Shown here in pieces: positions 49,617 to 62,339 of a DNA stretch of 64,000 bases (position 1 is the first letter of the stretch; each line of letters opens with the position of its first letter). The stretch is from Chrysopilus asiliformis (Eukaryota > Arthropoda > Insecta > Diptera > Rhagionidae): the NCBI GenBank assembly GCA_964034945.1, contig OZ035962.1, forward strand, positions 22,229,530 through 22,293,529. The letters are read 5' to 3'. The notes under the pieces are model-generated. The model saw only the letters and a list, made by a program, of their open reading frames with translations. It was not told the DNA's origin and did no database searches. The position numbers were made by a program, and so were the translations under genes.

Positions 49617-49716
49617 ATCTTTTGCCATCATCGGATCGTTTCACAGACAGCAATGTAACATCATTTTCACGACTCTTATTCGATGTCGCCAGAGATCAAG
49701 TGATCGTAGGCGCAAG
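49617..49716 (+). CDS. Sema5c: Class-5 semaphorin, second coding exon (start of Sema domain)
   Basis: The exon has acceptor ttttatttacag (AG 49615-49616) and donor GCAAG/gtaagt (GT 49717). The single base left by the previous exon completes a GAT codon, and the frame then stays open for all 100 bases, ending in phase 2 inside an Arg codon. The product reads DLLPSSDRFTDSNVTSFS and then LLFDVARDQVIVGAR. The last stretch matches the first blades of the Sema propeller. Class-5 members characteristically have a Leu-x-x-Asp-x-x-x-x-x-hydrophobic-Val-Gly-Ala-Arg pattern here, whereas Sema1 and Sema2 differ. NVT at the middle is a potential N-glycosylation site. The following exon, expected to continue as D/N-x-L-[YF]-R-L, was not found before position 64000, so the next intron exceeds 14 kb. 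Matching phase, canonical splice sites and family motif make this the best-supported coding sequence here. Alternatives are another semaphorin class or, less likely, a plexin. Confidence 0.78.
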
Positions 49717-52173
49717 GTAAGTGTGTCAATAATTAAAAAAAACCAAATCAAGAGAAAAAGAACAAACCAAGAAATTTTTTATATGTGAAAAAGAAAAAGA
49801 TTATTTGCTGAAAGTAAACTTAAATACTCGCTCTGTTGGCTGTAAGGTTCGAGTTGCATGTGTGCCAAACATTGTTGTAAGATCGGCACAACTCTTGCAA
49901 TCGAAAATGGTGGATTAAAAGCGTTTTCCAGAGAAAAACATATGGTGTGCTGATCGGTTTTATGAAAAAATGATAAATCCATATCACCCCCTGCTCTCTG
50001 CCAGCTTCCTACATTCAGTAACAACACTTTTTAAACACCTTGCCGAGAAATATGAAAAGCCCATATGGTTGTGGGTAGACTGATCGTGTGCCACGATCAC
50101 TTATTGAATCAGTCTTTTTTTCTTAACCAGTATATGAATACCCATGAATATTAGAAACACATGAAAATATAAGGAAAAAATTAAGATATTTTTTCGTTAA
50201 AAAATTAAAATTAACCCAACCATAATTGTGCAGACGCCTAATGCCAAAATGATGATCGTTTTGTTACTTAACTCCGATCTGCCCAGATAAATCTGCATCG
50301 GCTACGTCAATTTCTATTACCTTTGTACGGATCGAATAGATGGAAATTAATTGAGATAAATTGATCTTTGGTCGTGTCGGTGTTACGATCTATCACCCCC
50401 TATTAACTGGTTATTGTTAGCAAACTATGTGGTGCCATATTGAGAAATGCTAACGATCCATCTCTCCGACAACTTTCTTTTTTACTTTTGGCGAATAAAA
50501 AAAATTTAAAACGTGATCAGTTGAAAACTCGTTAAATCTTTAGTTGACGATGATCAATTTTTGGATTGTGATATTGAAAATTCTTCGAAAGGAATTTATT
50601 CGTACATCGATGATTATTAATTTCTTGTTCGATTGTTGTCCATAAAACAGAAGCTTAATGTCGATGGGAAATTGCTTTTAGCATAGCCAGTAAAGTACTT
50701 TTACTTACTTCAGTCCAAGCAGTTTTCATTTATCGATCGTTGATCGTTTAATGAAACTTTTACATGAGTCTTGCAATAGCGCAACTGTAGCACATTTTAC
50801 AATTTTACAATTGATCGACTGTATTTAGATTCTTGTTTAAATAATTTAGCATTTTTCAAAACTTTTTTATATTTTTTGTTCGGATCTTTTTCCTGCGATT
50901 TTATGGAGAGGGGAGGGGAGGGGGAAGAATTAAGTTTGAGAGGTCGTAAGGAAAATTTCCTAAGGCTAAAGGCCGTATCGATTGATAAAAGTGCGCAGAA
51001 TTCAAATTTGTCAAATGGTTTAAGAAATAGCAGAAGAGGAGTTGAAGGGGAGAGAATGTACCAAAAATACCTGGGGTAATTTTGCCATCTTCAGAACTTT
51101 GGCCCCGTCTTTTCCACGCTCTTTCACAATTTTTTAAAAGTGGACTGCATCGTTCGATCACACTATTGGCGATCTTTTGATTCCATCGAATGTCTCGTGT
51201 AAAAGATCTCTTACCCCAACGATCGCAGTACGATCACCCAAACTTGGCTATAGGAAAATTGTCCAAATGTCTTAAGATCAAATTGTAAAAGTGATCAAGT
51301 TCACGATCAGTCTCAACTACATTGCACCTGGTCAACTTTTTCAATCACGATCAATTCATTTTCGAGGTATTTGTGGTCTGTGATTATTGTTCAAAATGAT
51401 CGCTAATAGCTTGTATTCGATTGTGATTATTTTTAGGTATAATTGGAGTTTTATTTTTTTGTATGGACGTCCATTTAAATTCTTCAATTAATCGCTTGCA
51501 ATCAAATATCAATTAGTATTATTAATTTCTGTTTAAAGCAATGACGAAATGAATAAAGAATTTTATACATGTTTTTATATCCGGATTTATAACAAGATAT
51601 GAGATTCCCTTTTCACACATTTTTTATTTGTTTGTTTGTAATTCTTAATGTTTATGGCCGGAATGGCCGTAGGTCAAAAGGTAATTTCTAGAATGCATTA
51701 AACATGGTATTAATATAACTACTTTGCCTTCCGAATGGGAAAGAACGATGTAGATGTGGCTATAAATGTGATAGATAATACTTTGATTGATAACGTTTCA
51801 CCGCAAAACTTCTTACTTAGATACGTATGACGGGAAAGTTACCGTTCAAAGACGTATTTTCTTCCCTTCTTTTGGTTTTCGTACCTTTCACTCATTTTTG
51901 ATCGATCGTGATGGATATTTTGAAACGCAGTAATAGGAACTAATTGTGGTTATTTTCAACCACATTAAAATTGAGATATTTGACCCCTTTCATATTTACA
52001 GATCAGACATCTCGATTTTCACATAATTTATATTATTTGATTATGATTAACGTTTTGATATTAGATAATTTCTATTGATTTTCTGGTTTTGTTTCTGGAT
52101 TTTTTTAGACAACAACAAAAAACGTCCTAGTGATTTTTTAAATATTATTTTTCTTAAATATGCGCTGTCTTAT

Positions 52174-52490
52174 GGACTGTCCAAACAATTTGTCACGCTA
52201 ATTTTAGACTTTTCAACGCACCCCCTGCCCTCCCACCATATCCTTATCAAACTTTTTCACGATTTTTTGATCAAGTTTTCTACCACCGTCGCACTGCCGC
52301 AGAACCCCCCAACCATAAATCTATGGCATTATTTCTGGACACCCTTTAGGGGTAAAATTTTCGGCATTGTGACCCCCCCCCCCCCCCCACAATCGTGACA
52401 CCTCGTCACGCTTTTCGTAATTTCAATATACTATCGTAGATCCCTCCCCCCTTGCCACCTAGAAGTGTGACGTATTTTATGGACAGCCCC
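52174..52490. mobile_element. Copy 3 of GGGCTGTCCATAAAATACGT-type element
   Basis: The left end GGACTGTCCAAACAATTTGT then CACGC faces the right end GTGTGACGTATTTTATGGAC then AGCCCC. The interior is C-rich and includes a 16-base C run (52373-52388). Confidence 0.6.
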
Positions 52491-53654
52491 GTAGGTTTTT
52501 TTTTTGTAAAATTATGGGACAGATTCTTAGGATTTATATCAATATTTTGTCAAATTATTTACTCTTTTATGCATTTTTAATTACAAAAAGCAATCAATAT
52601 TTTGACCCACGTACGAAGATTTCCGAATTTTGATAACGTTATAAAAATACGTGATTTTAATAATAAAATTTTTAATATTTTTATCGAATATTGGGCTGTA
52701 TTTAAATATCTTATAGCAACCTGTCTCGCTTCACTCCGAATCGAATTGTTAAACTGATAAATCTGTGTTTTTAGATGCAGACAACAATGCTTTTGCATTG
52801 CAGAAAAACAATGCATGGCCAGACGTGATATAGAAAAGTAATAAGAAATAAAATGAATACAAAATATAGTAAACTTTATTGTATAGAAGTTTTATTTTGA
52901 TGCTTCTATCTCAGTGCAATGGAAAAAAAGGTGTCGGCCCTTTGCTAACCAATTCTGTGGCTTTATATTATGTTTGCAAAAAAAACCATGAAAGGTGAAA
53001 AAATCATAAATAAATTGAATGCATTGAAGATGCAGATACGAAATATACCACATCAAGGTTGTTATTTTTGATTTTATTTTCCTTACTGTGAAACATAATA
53101 GCCCGAGGGCACTTAACAGCCAAAACAAAACAAATAGTTTTTCCTGCAGTTTAAGGGTAAGGACATGCAGCTGAGTGACAAAAACATAGCAGATATCGCT
53201 AAAAGCGATAAAGCGGCGGAAATCATAGTGTGAGGTTTAAATTTAATGCTCCATTGTACGTTATGATGGCACGAAATTTGAAAGAAATTTAATACACGAA
53301 TTTTATTATAAAAATATTTGTTTAAATCGTATACATAAAATGCGCCTTATCTGCATACAATCTACGGTTAGTTTATCCAAAGTGTGCTTATTTTTTTTTT
53401 GGAATGGCATTGTTGCAAAATATTCAAATTTAATTGCCAAGATACTGCACGAAATTCAGCCAGATGCTGTTTTTGCAATCACGATCGATGCTGTCGATAA
53501 TCTTTAATAGAACAGCATAAAAAAAATTATAGAAAAAAATTGCATAAAAATTGAAAATACATTGAAAAAATTGGCTGATTTTATTGTAGCTTTGATGAAT
53601 GCAATTTGCGCAATTACATTTCATTAAAAAAAAACTTTTTATTGCGATAGATTT

Positions 53655-54888
53655 TACACGGTAAAAACTGGAGTCTAATTTTAAGACTTTTTTTCCTACA
53701 TATAGGTCAACACCTTTTTGAGCCTAAAAATCAAACTTTAAAAGTTTGAAATTATTTTCCTTTTAAATAGTATTATCCGGTCTAAATTTAAGGTATTAAA
53801 ATTTAAATTTTAGTCTAAAAAATCTAAAAATTAGTTCCAAATTTCTAAAAATTCTCAAATTAAAACCTTATGGTTTAAGTTTAAGATGTCTGAGTCTTAA
53901 ATTAAGACTGGAATGGTTAAAAAATAGTCATAAACTTCTAAAATTCGTGAATTATCCGGGTAAATAAGACTATCCGGTCTAAATTTAAGACTTAAAAGTT
54001 TTAATTTCAAACTGAAATTACTAAAAAGTAGTTACAATTTTCTAAAACTGACTCAAATTTAGACTTCGAAGTTTAAATTTCAAACCTTTTTTTTATGTTT
54101 ATGCCAGGAGCTTAGGCAAATTGCCTCTAATGCCGAAGTGTTTAGGTTCATGAGCAGAAAAGTTCCAAATTCAAATTCAAGCCGAATTATTTTTGCCCTG
54201 AGTGGGATTTGAACCACTGCTCTTTGGATCACAAGGCAAGCACTTAGCTGACTGAGCCATCCACGCCCGCAAATTAAATTCTTAATTTTAGATTAATATG
54301 TATAGAAAATATACTCAGACTTCTAAAATAAACCAATTCCAGACTTTACTTTCTAAATTTTAGAATAATGAGTTTTAATTATAGGCTGAAATGATTAAAA
54401 AGTAGTCACAATTTTCTAAAATTGAATAAATTGTAGACTTTGAAGTTTTGTTTTTAGACCGAAAAGTCGAATTCGAGCATCGCGACTTTTCTAAAAATTG
54501 ACCGACCGACTGATGAATTTGAAAAAGAAAAATAAACTGAAAAGACTAAATATTAGACAAAAAGTTTAATTCAATTTTATCCGAATTGAAGTAAAACTTA
54601 CAAGGTTTAGTTCTCAAACTTATAGGTCTAATATTTCGATTAAAAGTCTAGAAATAAGGCGGAGAGGTTTAAAACAAATTTTTAAGAAAGAAAAAGTTTA
54701 CTTTTTAAACTATAGTCTTAAAAATAAACCGAAACTCACTAAATATTAAACTTTTCGACTAAAATATACTCTAAACTTTCAAAAAGTTTTAAAATTAGAG
54801 AAAATAGTTTAAAATTCCACTAAACTTTCAAAAGTTTAAAAAATAGAAGGAAAAAGTCTTAAAATTAGACTCCAGTTTTTACCGTGTA
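53655..54888. mobile_element. 1.23-kb TIR element, CACGGTAAAAACTGG ends
   Basis: Ends of about 38 bp, TACACGGTAAAAACTGGAGT and its continuation, are repeated in inverse orientation at 54849-54888. TA on both sides may be the target duplication. The interior is very AT-rich and built from degenerate repeats of ATCCGGTCTAAATTTAAG (53774, 53972), on which many local hairpins can form. It has no coding capacity. A SINE lies at its midpoint. Confidence 0.8.
54087..54270 (-). mobile_element. tRNA-derived SINE with intact A and B boxes
   Basis: On the minus strand a tRNA-like head (54269 down to 54194) carries an A box TGGCTCAGTCAG (54248-54259) and a B box GGTTCAAATCC (54205-54215), the internal RNA polymerase III promoter. 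The body contains CACTTCGGCATTAGAGG and GCCTAAGCTCCTGGC, related to the two tail copies at 12.6 and 16.5 kb, and ends in an A run at 54087-54094. The anticodon arm does not fold canonically, so this is a SINE rather than a working tRNA gene. It lies at the centre of the 53657-54886 TIR element. Confidence 0.75.
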
Positions 54889-57821
54889 CATATCCCTTGA
54901 TTTTGTAAATTATATACAGAATAATTGCAGCTGGTAGATACAAGCAAGCGCTAAATCCGGCTAATAAGGAGGATACAGTGCATCTTAGAATTTCAATTTT
55001 TTCCCAGCGGGAATTTTTCTGCCTTCTAAAAATTGATTGAAAATAAAAATTAGATTCCTTTTTATAATTTTTATCACCACCAAATGCTTCCATATTGTTA
55101 ATTTAACGATCGTATATTTATAGTTCAATAAACTTTATTGTTTTCACAATTTTAGCCCATTTCCTAGATTTTCTATAAGTGAAGTCAAGCTAATTTCCAG
55201 CGAAGAACACGAAAACGTACGTGCCTTTAGAGGAAATTGAAATAAAAATTAAGGCTTCTTGTTTCATTTATGGTCTCTTCAATCTAAAAATACTGACCTC
55301 GCCGAGAACCTCGAAAATCTAAATTTTAAATCCTTTTCCTCGTAGACAATATGCTTAGTTAAGAAGACACGACACTGCCTGTAATTATTTTGAGTACTCT
55401 TTAAGGGCATTTGGTAAAGACTCTCGTCTGGTACGCTAAAGTGGTTAAAAAACCCTTTTTTAAATTTTGTTATGCAAGTTCGAAGCCCTGAGGCAATGTT
55501 TACATAATGCGAACTGAAGGTAAATTGAATCTTAATCCATATTCGAAGGTCAATAAACTGAATTCATAATAAAAACCATATAAAATGACGTCTCTGGCGT
55601 AGACATGAAGTCAGTATAATGGCTGAATGATAAGGCATCATTTGGTGCCGACAATTTACAGTTTTTAAATAGAATCTCCATGAGATTCAGTACTTGTCAG
55701 ATCATCGCGCAAAAGCATCTTAAAATTCAATTTTTGAAGGCACGAAGAAAAGGGGCTCAAATAACTCCAAATTCCCCCTTCAGTCTAACTTTGCTTAATT
55801 TCAGAGAAAACTCTATTGTCTGCTATTATTCCAGGTACAAAAACCTGGAATAAACTCTATGCAATGAGTACAGATTGTTTTTTCCTGCACGTTTTCTGGA
55901 GATTGTTTTATTTTTTTTTTCGGTCAACGTTTTTTTCGGCTTGTTGAGCTCTTGAACACGATTTACTGCTGTTCACCGGCAATCTAGGCATTTTCCTAGT
56001 TTTTCACCATTTCTGGACGTGCTGCTGCTGCTAAAAGTGTTTGTTTTACTTTTTTATCCCATTTATTTGTGCATTGCATTCGCCTGACCCAAAATAAATC
56101 TGTTGCGATATGGTTTTGTTTATTTTGCTAACTTATTATTCGGAGTTGCGAACAGTAGAGCCTAAAAAACTGAGCAAAATTTTAAATTTCGTTAATTGGT
56201 GGATTTTTTGTAAGAATTTTATAGTTTAGAAGTGCCTGAACTTACTAGAGGCCATACCTGGTGAATACGGTGGGTGCGTTCTTCAAATAACTACGCTTTT
56301 TGCTGCAAAAATTCTTATACAAATACAATATTATTGGTAAATTGTTGAAATCAAATTAAGGACCCACTAGCTTATTACTTCACCATTAATGGCCAGTTGA
56401 CATGGGGCTAGTTAGCAGTTGACAGTAGCTGGCAACACGAATAAAAGTGGGAAGTTTCTAACTAGTTTGGTAGCTGAGATTATAAGAATCTAAACTTTTT
56501 GCGAAAAAAATGTCCCGGAAAATTTTAGAAAAACTTACTCTAGATACAATCTCTATAGGTTCCACTGTTCAGATCTGTATTCAAAACACAGATTTACCTC
56601 TTAAGCTTTTAGTGCATTACCTTGGCCATGCCACAAGGTATGTATTTCTATATATTCTATGGCAATTTCTGATTGTTAACTCAAGAAGTATTCATGCCGC
56701 TATAAAAAGTCGAAACTATACACAACAGCTCCGTACAGCAACTCTAAATCCGATGTGACGTTATAATAGCGAAGTGGAACTGGAAAACTAGTTGTTGGTT
56801 CATTGGTCTTAACTTTGTTGTATAGCATCGACATCGACTACCTCTTCAAGTGGTTTAAAGTACTTAGCTCTGTGTTTTAAGCCATCAGCCATCCATATAC
56901 AGTATTTATAGTAAAAAACTTAACCACAATTTGTTGCTGTAACCGCGGTTGTACTGAGAAGAACGTCTTTTCCACTTCTTCTGCCCCTTTTTTGGAAGTG
57001 CTTGGATCTACTTAGGTAGACGCATGTAACTGGGTTCACTTACGACTCTGCGAGATCTTGATCTGCAGACCAAAGGCAATAAAAAAAGGAAAAAATAATA
57101 ATAAAATGGTATGACATCGAGGGCTGGCAGAGAAGCAGAGAAGCAGAGAGGTGGCACGAATTTCTGTAAATAAAGTGGAAAACGTAAGTACTTCTTTATA
57201 TCGCGGGACCATCTGTTTAGTTTACGATTAATTTGTAGGCAATTATCGAACCTAAATGCCTGGGAATTAGTACTACCGTGGAGCTGACGAGCCAACCGTC
57301 AAGATGAAGTGACTCGCGCTCATATAGGTTTAGAATGGACACCAATAGAAGCCTCTAATCTTCCAAATCGCCGAAAGTCGCTTGGGTTACATGAATCCCA
57401 TATACTGTGTGTGTGGCTGTGTGGATCGCATTGGGGAACCTTTCGAATTACCGCGGCCGCCGCCGATACTTGAGGGATCCAGGTTGGGGCCTTGCGGGTG
57501 TCTGAACATATTTTTCTTTTATGATTTAGTTGGGCTGAAGATCACCATATTGCCATCTTCACTCCTGACTGGTCGTAATCCATTCGATTTCGCATTAAAT
57601 TTCTCTCATAATACTATATCGAGTGAGTGACTTCGAAGTGATTATTGGGAATTTTATGCCCCCTTGGCGGAACGGGCAGTAAAAGTATGCAATCCAGAAG
57701 CCCACCTGTGCAGCGCAGCAACTCCAGATACCACCGTCATGCCAAAATGATCATAATCGAAGTTGCTTGCAGTTCCTTTTAAGCATACGTACAACATCAT
57801 CATCGAGATCTGTGGAAGTAC

Positions 57822-58253
57822 ATGAAAAAGACACTTCTTCGTGCTTGTAGCTTGGCTACAACTCGAAGAAAAGATGATATCAATAATGACGCTGATCCAA
57901 TATGTGGAGATGAGCTTAAAAATGTGAAGATGGACCGGTACTTTATGCGAATCACCACTAAAAATTCTCGAGCTCTTTTATAGGGGCTACAGGTGGAGTT
58001 TAACCTGAATGAAGCTGTCGAAAATGAGATATCAACGACATCCGTAATTGCATTGAACAAAAGGTGGATCTTCCAAAAGAATTTTAATGAAACGAAATGC
58101 CCGATGTTGGTACCTGCAGCAGAATCTTCAATTCACTCTGAAGATCTGTTGAGATTGGCAGCCAGGAGGTTCCACAAATCTCCGTGGAAATGGTGGAAAT
58201 CGAGGCCGTGCTGTTATGACCATCAGTTGAACCGATTTATCGTAATTGTGTGA
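57822..58253 (+). other. Unrecognised ORF-like segment
   Basis: A 53-residue ORF (57822-57983, MKKTLLRACSLATTRRKDD...) is followed by an 86-residue ORF (57993-58253, MEFNLNEAVENEISTTSV...). The region is less AT-rich than its surroundings. I recognise no domain, see no convincing splice sites and cannot tell a relic transposon gene from chance. Confidence 0.2.
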
Positions 58254-59046
58254 TATGTTGTGGGAAAGGTTGAACACCCAAATTTGGATGTCAAATGGTA
58301 TTTTATTAATAATGGAATGAAATGCTTGGTAAATGTTTAACGTTTTCTTCATCTTAAATTCAAGATGCTGTGCTGTACGAAGCGTTGTGCGAAAGTCGGC
58401 TAAAATGCGCGCAAAGGAATCGTTAAGAAGCGGATGCAACATTTTTATTAATGCGAATCTTCATTGAGAGTTGAAGATGCATGCAATGCAACTGAAAATG
58501 TAATAACATTAAATCAGATTTTTCGTGATTCCTCTTGTTGCTTTGTATTGAAAATCGAATTATGATTTTGCGAAATTTATAATGTTGAATTCTTGGATAA
58601 GACCATTTTCTTTTATTTCTATCTTTTTGAATTTTTCGGTCACCGTAAAAAAAGTTTGTGTAATTTATGCGTGCGTGCAGAATTTTTAACTTCTGTTTGG
58701 TGGCAGAAAAAAGTTTATTTTATAAGAGAAAAACGTGGACTCAAAAATTTTGAAGAACAAAAATAATTTGATGATAGGGGCTCCAAAAAATCCCGAGCCT
58801 TTCCCGTTCTTCCGTATTGCAGACTATACGATTTCTATAAGACTTCTCGAAAATTGGTTCGTTGTTCTAATAGATTTCTGTTACAAATATCTACATAATT
58901 TTTTTCCTTGGTCATTAATTACCCCCTTTTCCGGACCCTGCAAAAAAAGCTCGAATTTCTTGATCACAATTCAGCATATTATTATTGAGAAGTAAATTGG
59001 TTCGAGACACGACCTATCTAATGGAAAAATGCTGGTGAAAATCGCT

Positions 59047-59551
59047 TTAAGGAGCCGCTCCATTGCCTTGACTTTTTCCCATGACAAAAAAAATGAGACA
59101 CATTTATGTGAAGATGCCTTGGCGAGAAAGGGAGATAAGAATCAACTGCAAAAATTTGTCGGCAAATGCAAAAATAATTTCCCCTCTTTTGTTATGGCGA
59201 TTTTATGGCGATTTTATGGCGATTTTATGGCGATTTCTACTACAATCACATTTGTCCCTGTAAGTGAATAGTAAGCACGGACACCTTCAAACTGTTATTA
59301 TAGCGTGATGTCATTTTAAAAGCTTTTTCTCCTTCGCATGCATAGTCAAAAGCTTTGTTACCATGCCAATTTGAACATTATATTCATAGCATAAGGTTTG
59401 CTATGATTGCTATAAAGTTGTTAAACTGGAAGGGAAAACGTTTACCTTGTATTCAGTCATTCCTTTTTAGATCTACATAAGTCTATCTTGCTCTAGTTTC
59501 CTGCATTTTTTTGTCATAGGAAAAAGTCATGGCAATGGAGCGGCTCCTTTA
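59047..59551. mobile_element. 499-bp TIR element, TTA duplication
   Basis: Terminal inverted repeats of about 45 bp (59050-59094 and 59504-59548) begin AGGAGCCGCTCCATTGCC and differ at two bases and one indel. TTA occurs directly outside both ends (59047-59049, 59549-59551). The interior carries four copies of an 11-bp unit (TATGGCGATTT, 59193-59237) and no transposase. It is Harbinger-like by target size only. Confidence 0.85.
59193..59237 (+). repeat. 11-bp tandem repeat TATGGCGATTT, four copies
   Basis: The unit repeats at exactly 11-bp intervals inside the 59-kb TIR element. Confidence 0.85.
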
Positions 59552-62339
59552 GCGGTCGAGAGTTATCAGTGGTTAGGCGTGGTAGGGTGGGGGAGGGGCG
59601 AGGTTGCAGGGGAAAGGATTGGTCAATTTAAGTGGGCAGGAATTTTGTTCAAAGTTTTTTTTATTAATGAGTGAAAACCCCATAAAAATCTCTTCAGAAA
59701 TCTAAAATATAATCTCTTCAGAAATCTAAAAAGCATTTATCGACAAATCACAAAAAATAAAACGATTTCACAAGGTCTAAAATTTTGCCTGGCGCCTCTC
59801 AAGTGCAATAAATCAAAGAAATATGTCAATTTAAAAAGAAAAATCAAAAAAATTAACTTTAACTCATTATCTACTTAAAATTCCTCTGTTCAACCAAGTT
59901 GTTAATATTTTTCAAAGTATCTGCCTACATTTATTTAGAAATCCATCGACTTACAAACAAATTTGATAGAATTTAATTGAATGATTGAACACACTTGAGT
60001 GATTAATCTCATTGTAAGATTTTTGCATGAAAAAATATCTTCAACTCTACATTGAATTACTTTGTAGGGCATTAGCCACATTGTATTTGTAGAAAATAGA
60101 AATATTTTTAAAAGCAACATTTTTAGAGTAGGCCTCTTCAACTTTGATTCCGTAACCGGTCTTTATTCGCATATTTCTGTCCGAATTTGAAATAATTTCG
60201 ACCATGTGGTCTTGGTTCGTTTGCGCTGTTTTCATTTGGAATCTTTAGAGTTAATTTAAATACCAAAATCATTGCAAAAGATTGTAACAAATTCAAGTGC
60301 TCTTCAAGATCATTTAATGTTTCTTAGTGCAGAGTGTAGATGTAGTTATTAGATACTCTACTTAACCGATTTGGGTTTTGTTTTTATAGCTTTTTACTTG
60401 ATTTTTGCGTGCGCCTTGGCGTTTTCTTGAGGGGGATCTCACACACTTGTACAGCAATCGTAAAAAGGTTCGTCCAAAACAACCAATCTATCAGCAGATT
60501 CTGCCTACACAATGGCTCTCCGTTGGCATTTCTTGTCACGAGATTATCGTGGAGATGTGGGCTTATGCAATCACCTTTTGCACACCTTGCCAGTCAGCGA
60601 AACCCCCCTTTTGCCCATAAATCCTCATATCGTATATATAATTCGCTCATTTTATTTATAATAATTTCGATCTGCAATACCGTGCGGTCATAAACAACAA
60701 AAACGTATTTCGAAAACTTGTTTGCATTTAAAATTTAAAAAAAAATCCGATCGAAACAAGAGAATAAATCGTAGCAAAAGCATATGGTCACCATTCACTT
60801 GCCAAACTTGTGGTTTTTGAAGATTTCCCTATAAGGGCTCGACGGAATAGTTGTCATCGTACGAAAAGTATCTCAAGTGAAGCGAACATTTTTTTCTCGT
60901 GCCCCTTAACTCATTAAAAACACAAAAATATCTTCAATGAAAACAATAAAAAAAAGCTGAACAGCTCCTTTCTATAAACTCCTTCAGATATTGAAGATTC
61001 ATGGCGTTAAATTAAAACTCGATCAACCCTTCACTCTGAGGATGGCGATATCGAGTCTTATTGGAACACGTGTGTTATTCATTGGACGTGGGCATGCTTA
61101 GGCAAAGCTGCTTAAGGAAGATGTCGAGAAATAGACGATCGATTGATCGATCGCTGCTTCAAAACCCGTGCATCAAGTTTTGTAATCATATGCAGCATGA
61201 TTTCCTTCTTTCGTACAGATATCGATGTTTGATGCTGATGCTGATGCCGATGCACTCATAAACGTTGCTTTTTCTAGGGTCTCTAGCCAGTTTTCTTACT
61301 GGCGGATAGTTTCCTATTGTGGGTCTATGACTTGCCGATCCCAGAAGTGTTTCTTCTCGCCGCGCCAATGCACCGTTGATAATAGATTTTGACTTATTTT
61401 TCCAGCTTTCCGCTTATAACCAAACCAGATTAATGCAGCATTGCCAAGCAGTTAAGGTTTAAGACGTATCAATTTCTTGAGTTTTTAGATTAATTTCGAT
61501 GTTTTGATTCAAACGGCCTTGCAACGACCTTGCGAATGTGATAGAAATTCGACATTTAGATCCGAATTTTATTTGATTTCAATTTTTAGTCTCAGTGGAT
61601 GATTTTTTGCCTGTTCATCAGGTTTAGCCACGTGAAAATCTTCAAAATTTCAGGTTGAGGATTGAATTTCTGGAAAATTAAAGTATTTAAGAATGAAAAA
61701 TTATAGTATTCCAAGGTAAATCCATATAATTACACCAAGGCTATTAATTTTTTTTTTCAAATTTTTTTAATGAGCGTTTCAGTATTTTTTTTTCAAGAAA
61801 AATCTTAACTGTAGCGCTAAAAGCTCACAAGCCCTCCGAAAAAATATTGTGGACTTCTAATAATGAAATTTTTTTTGTAATCTTCTTTAGCCGATCGAAA
61901 CTTTGAGGACCCGTGAACGTCAAAAGACGTGTCTAAAAAAATTCTTTTAATTCCGGGCGGTACGACTCCCCACATTTGAAGGATCTCTAAAGCTTTCATC
62001 TGATACCTGATTGCAATTTTATTGTTCTTGTTTCCCAATTTCCTATTCCATTTTAAAAAGTAAGAAAACAATTTCCATCTTCGCATCCCAGTTCTAATAT
62101 GAAGGCCATTTAATATCGAGGTTTATGTAGACAACATGAAAGAAATAAAATTATGCAACTATTTTAGATCGTTGAGAATGAATGCTTCTCTTAATTTTAC
62201 TATCAAACTTCCGCTATGTTGTTACATTCATCATTACGCAGATACTGTTGCACATCACAATTACAGAATAACGAGTGCCTTCCAGAGAATATTTCGTGAA
62301 ATGCACTTCCTTTGCTGTGATAAATCGCTTTGGCCAACA

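Noticed and set aside
54194..54269. tRNA gene
   Set aside because: A and B boxes are present, but the anticodon arm does not fold and a SINE body with an A tail follows.
55421..55490. tRNA-like A box and B box (AAGTTCGAAGCCC)
   Set aside because: The A box is poor and no acceptor stem or SINE tail can be seen.
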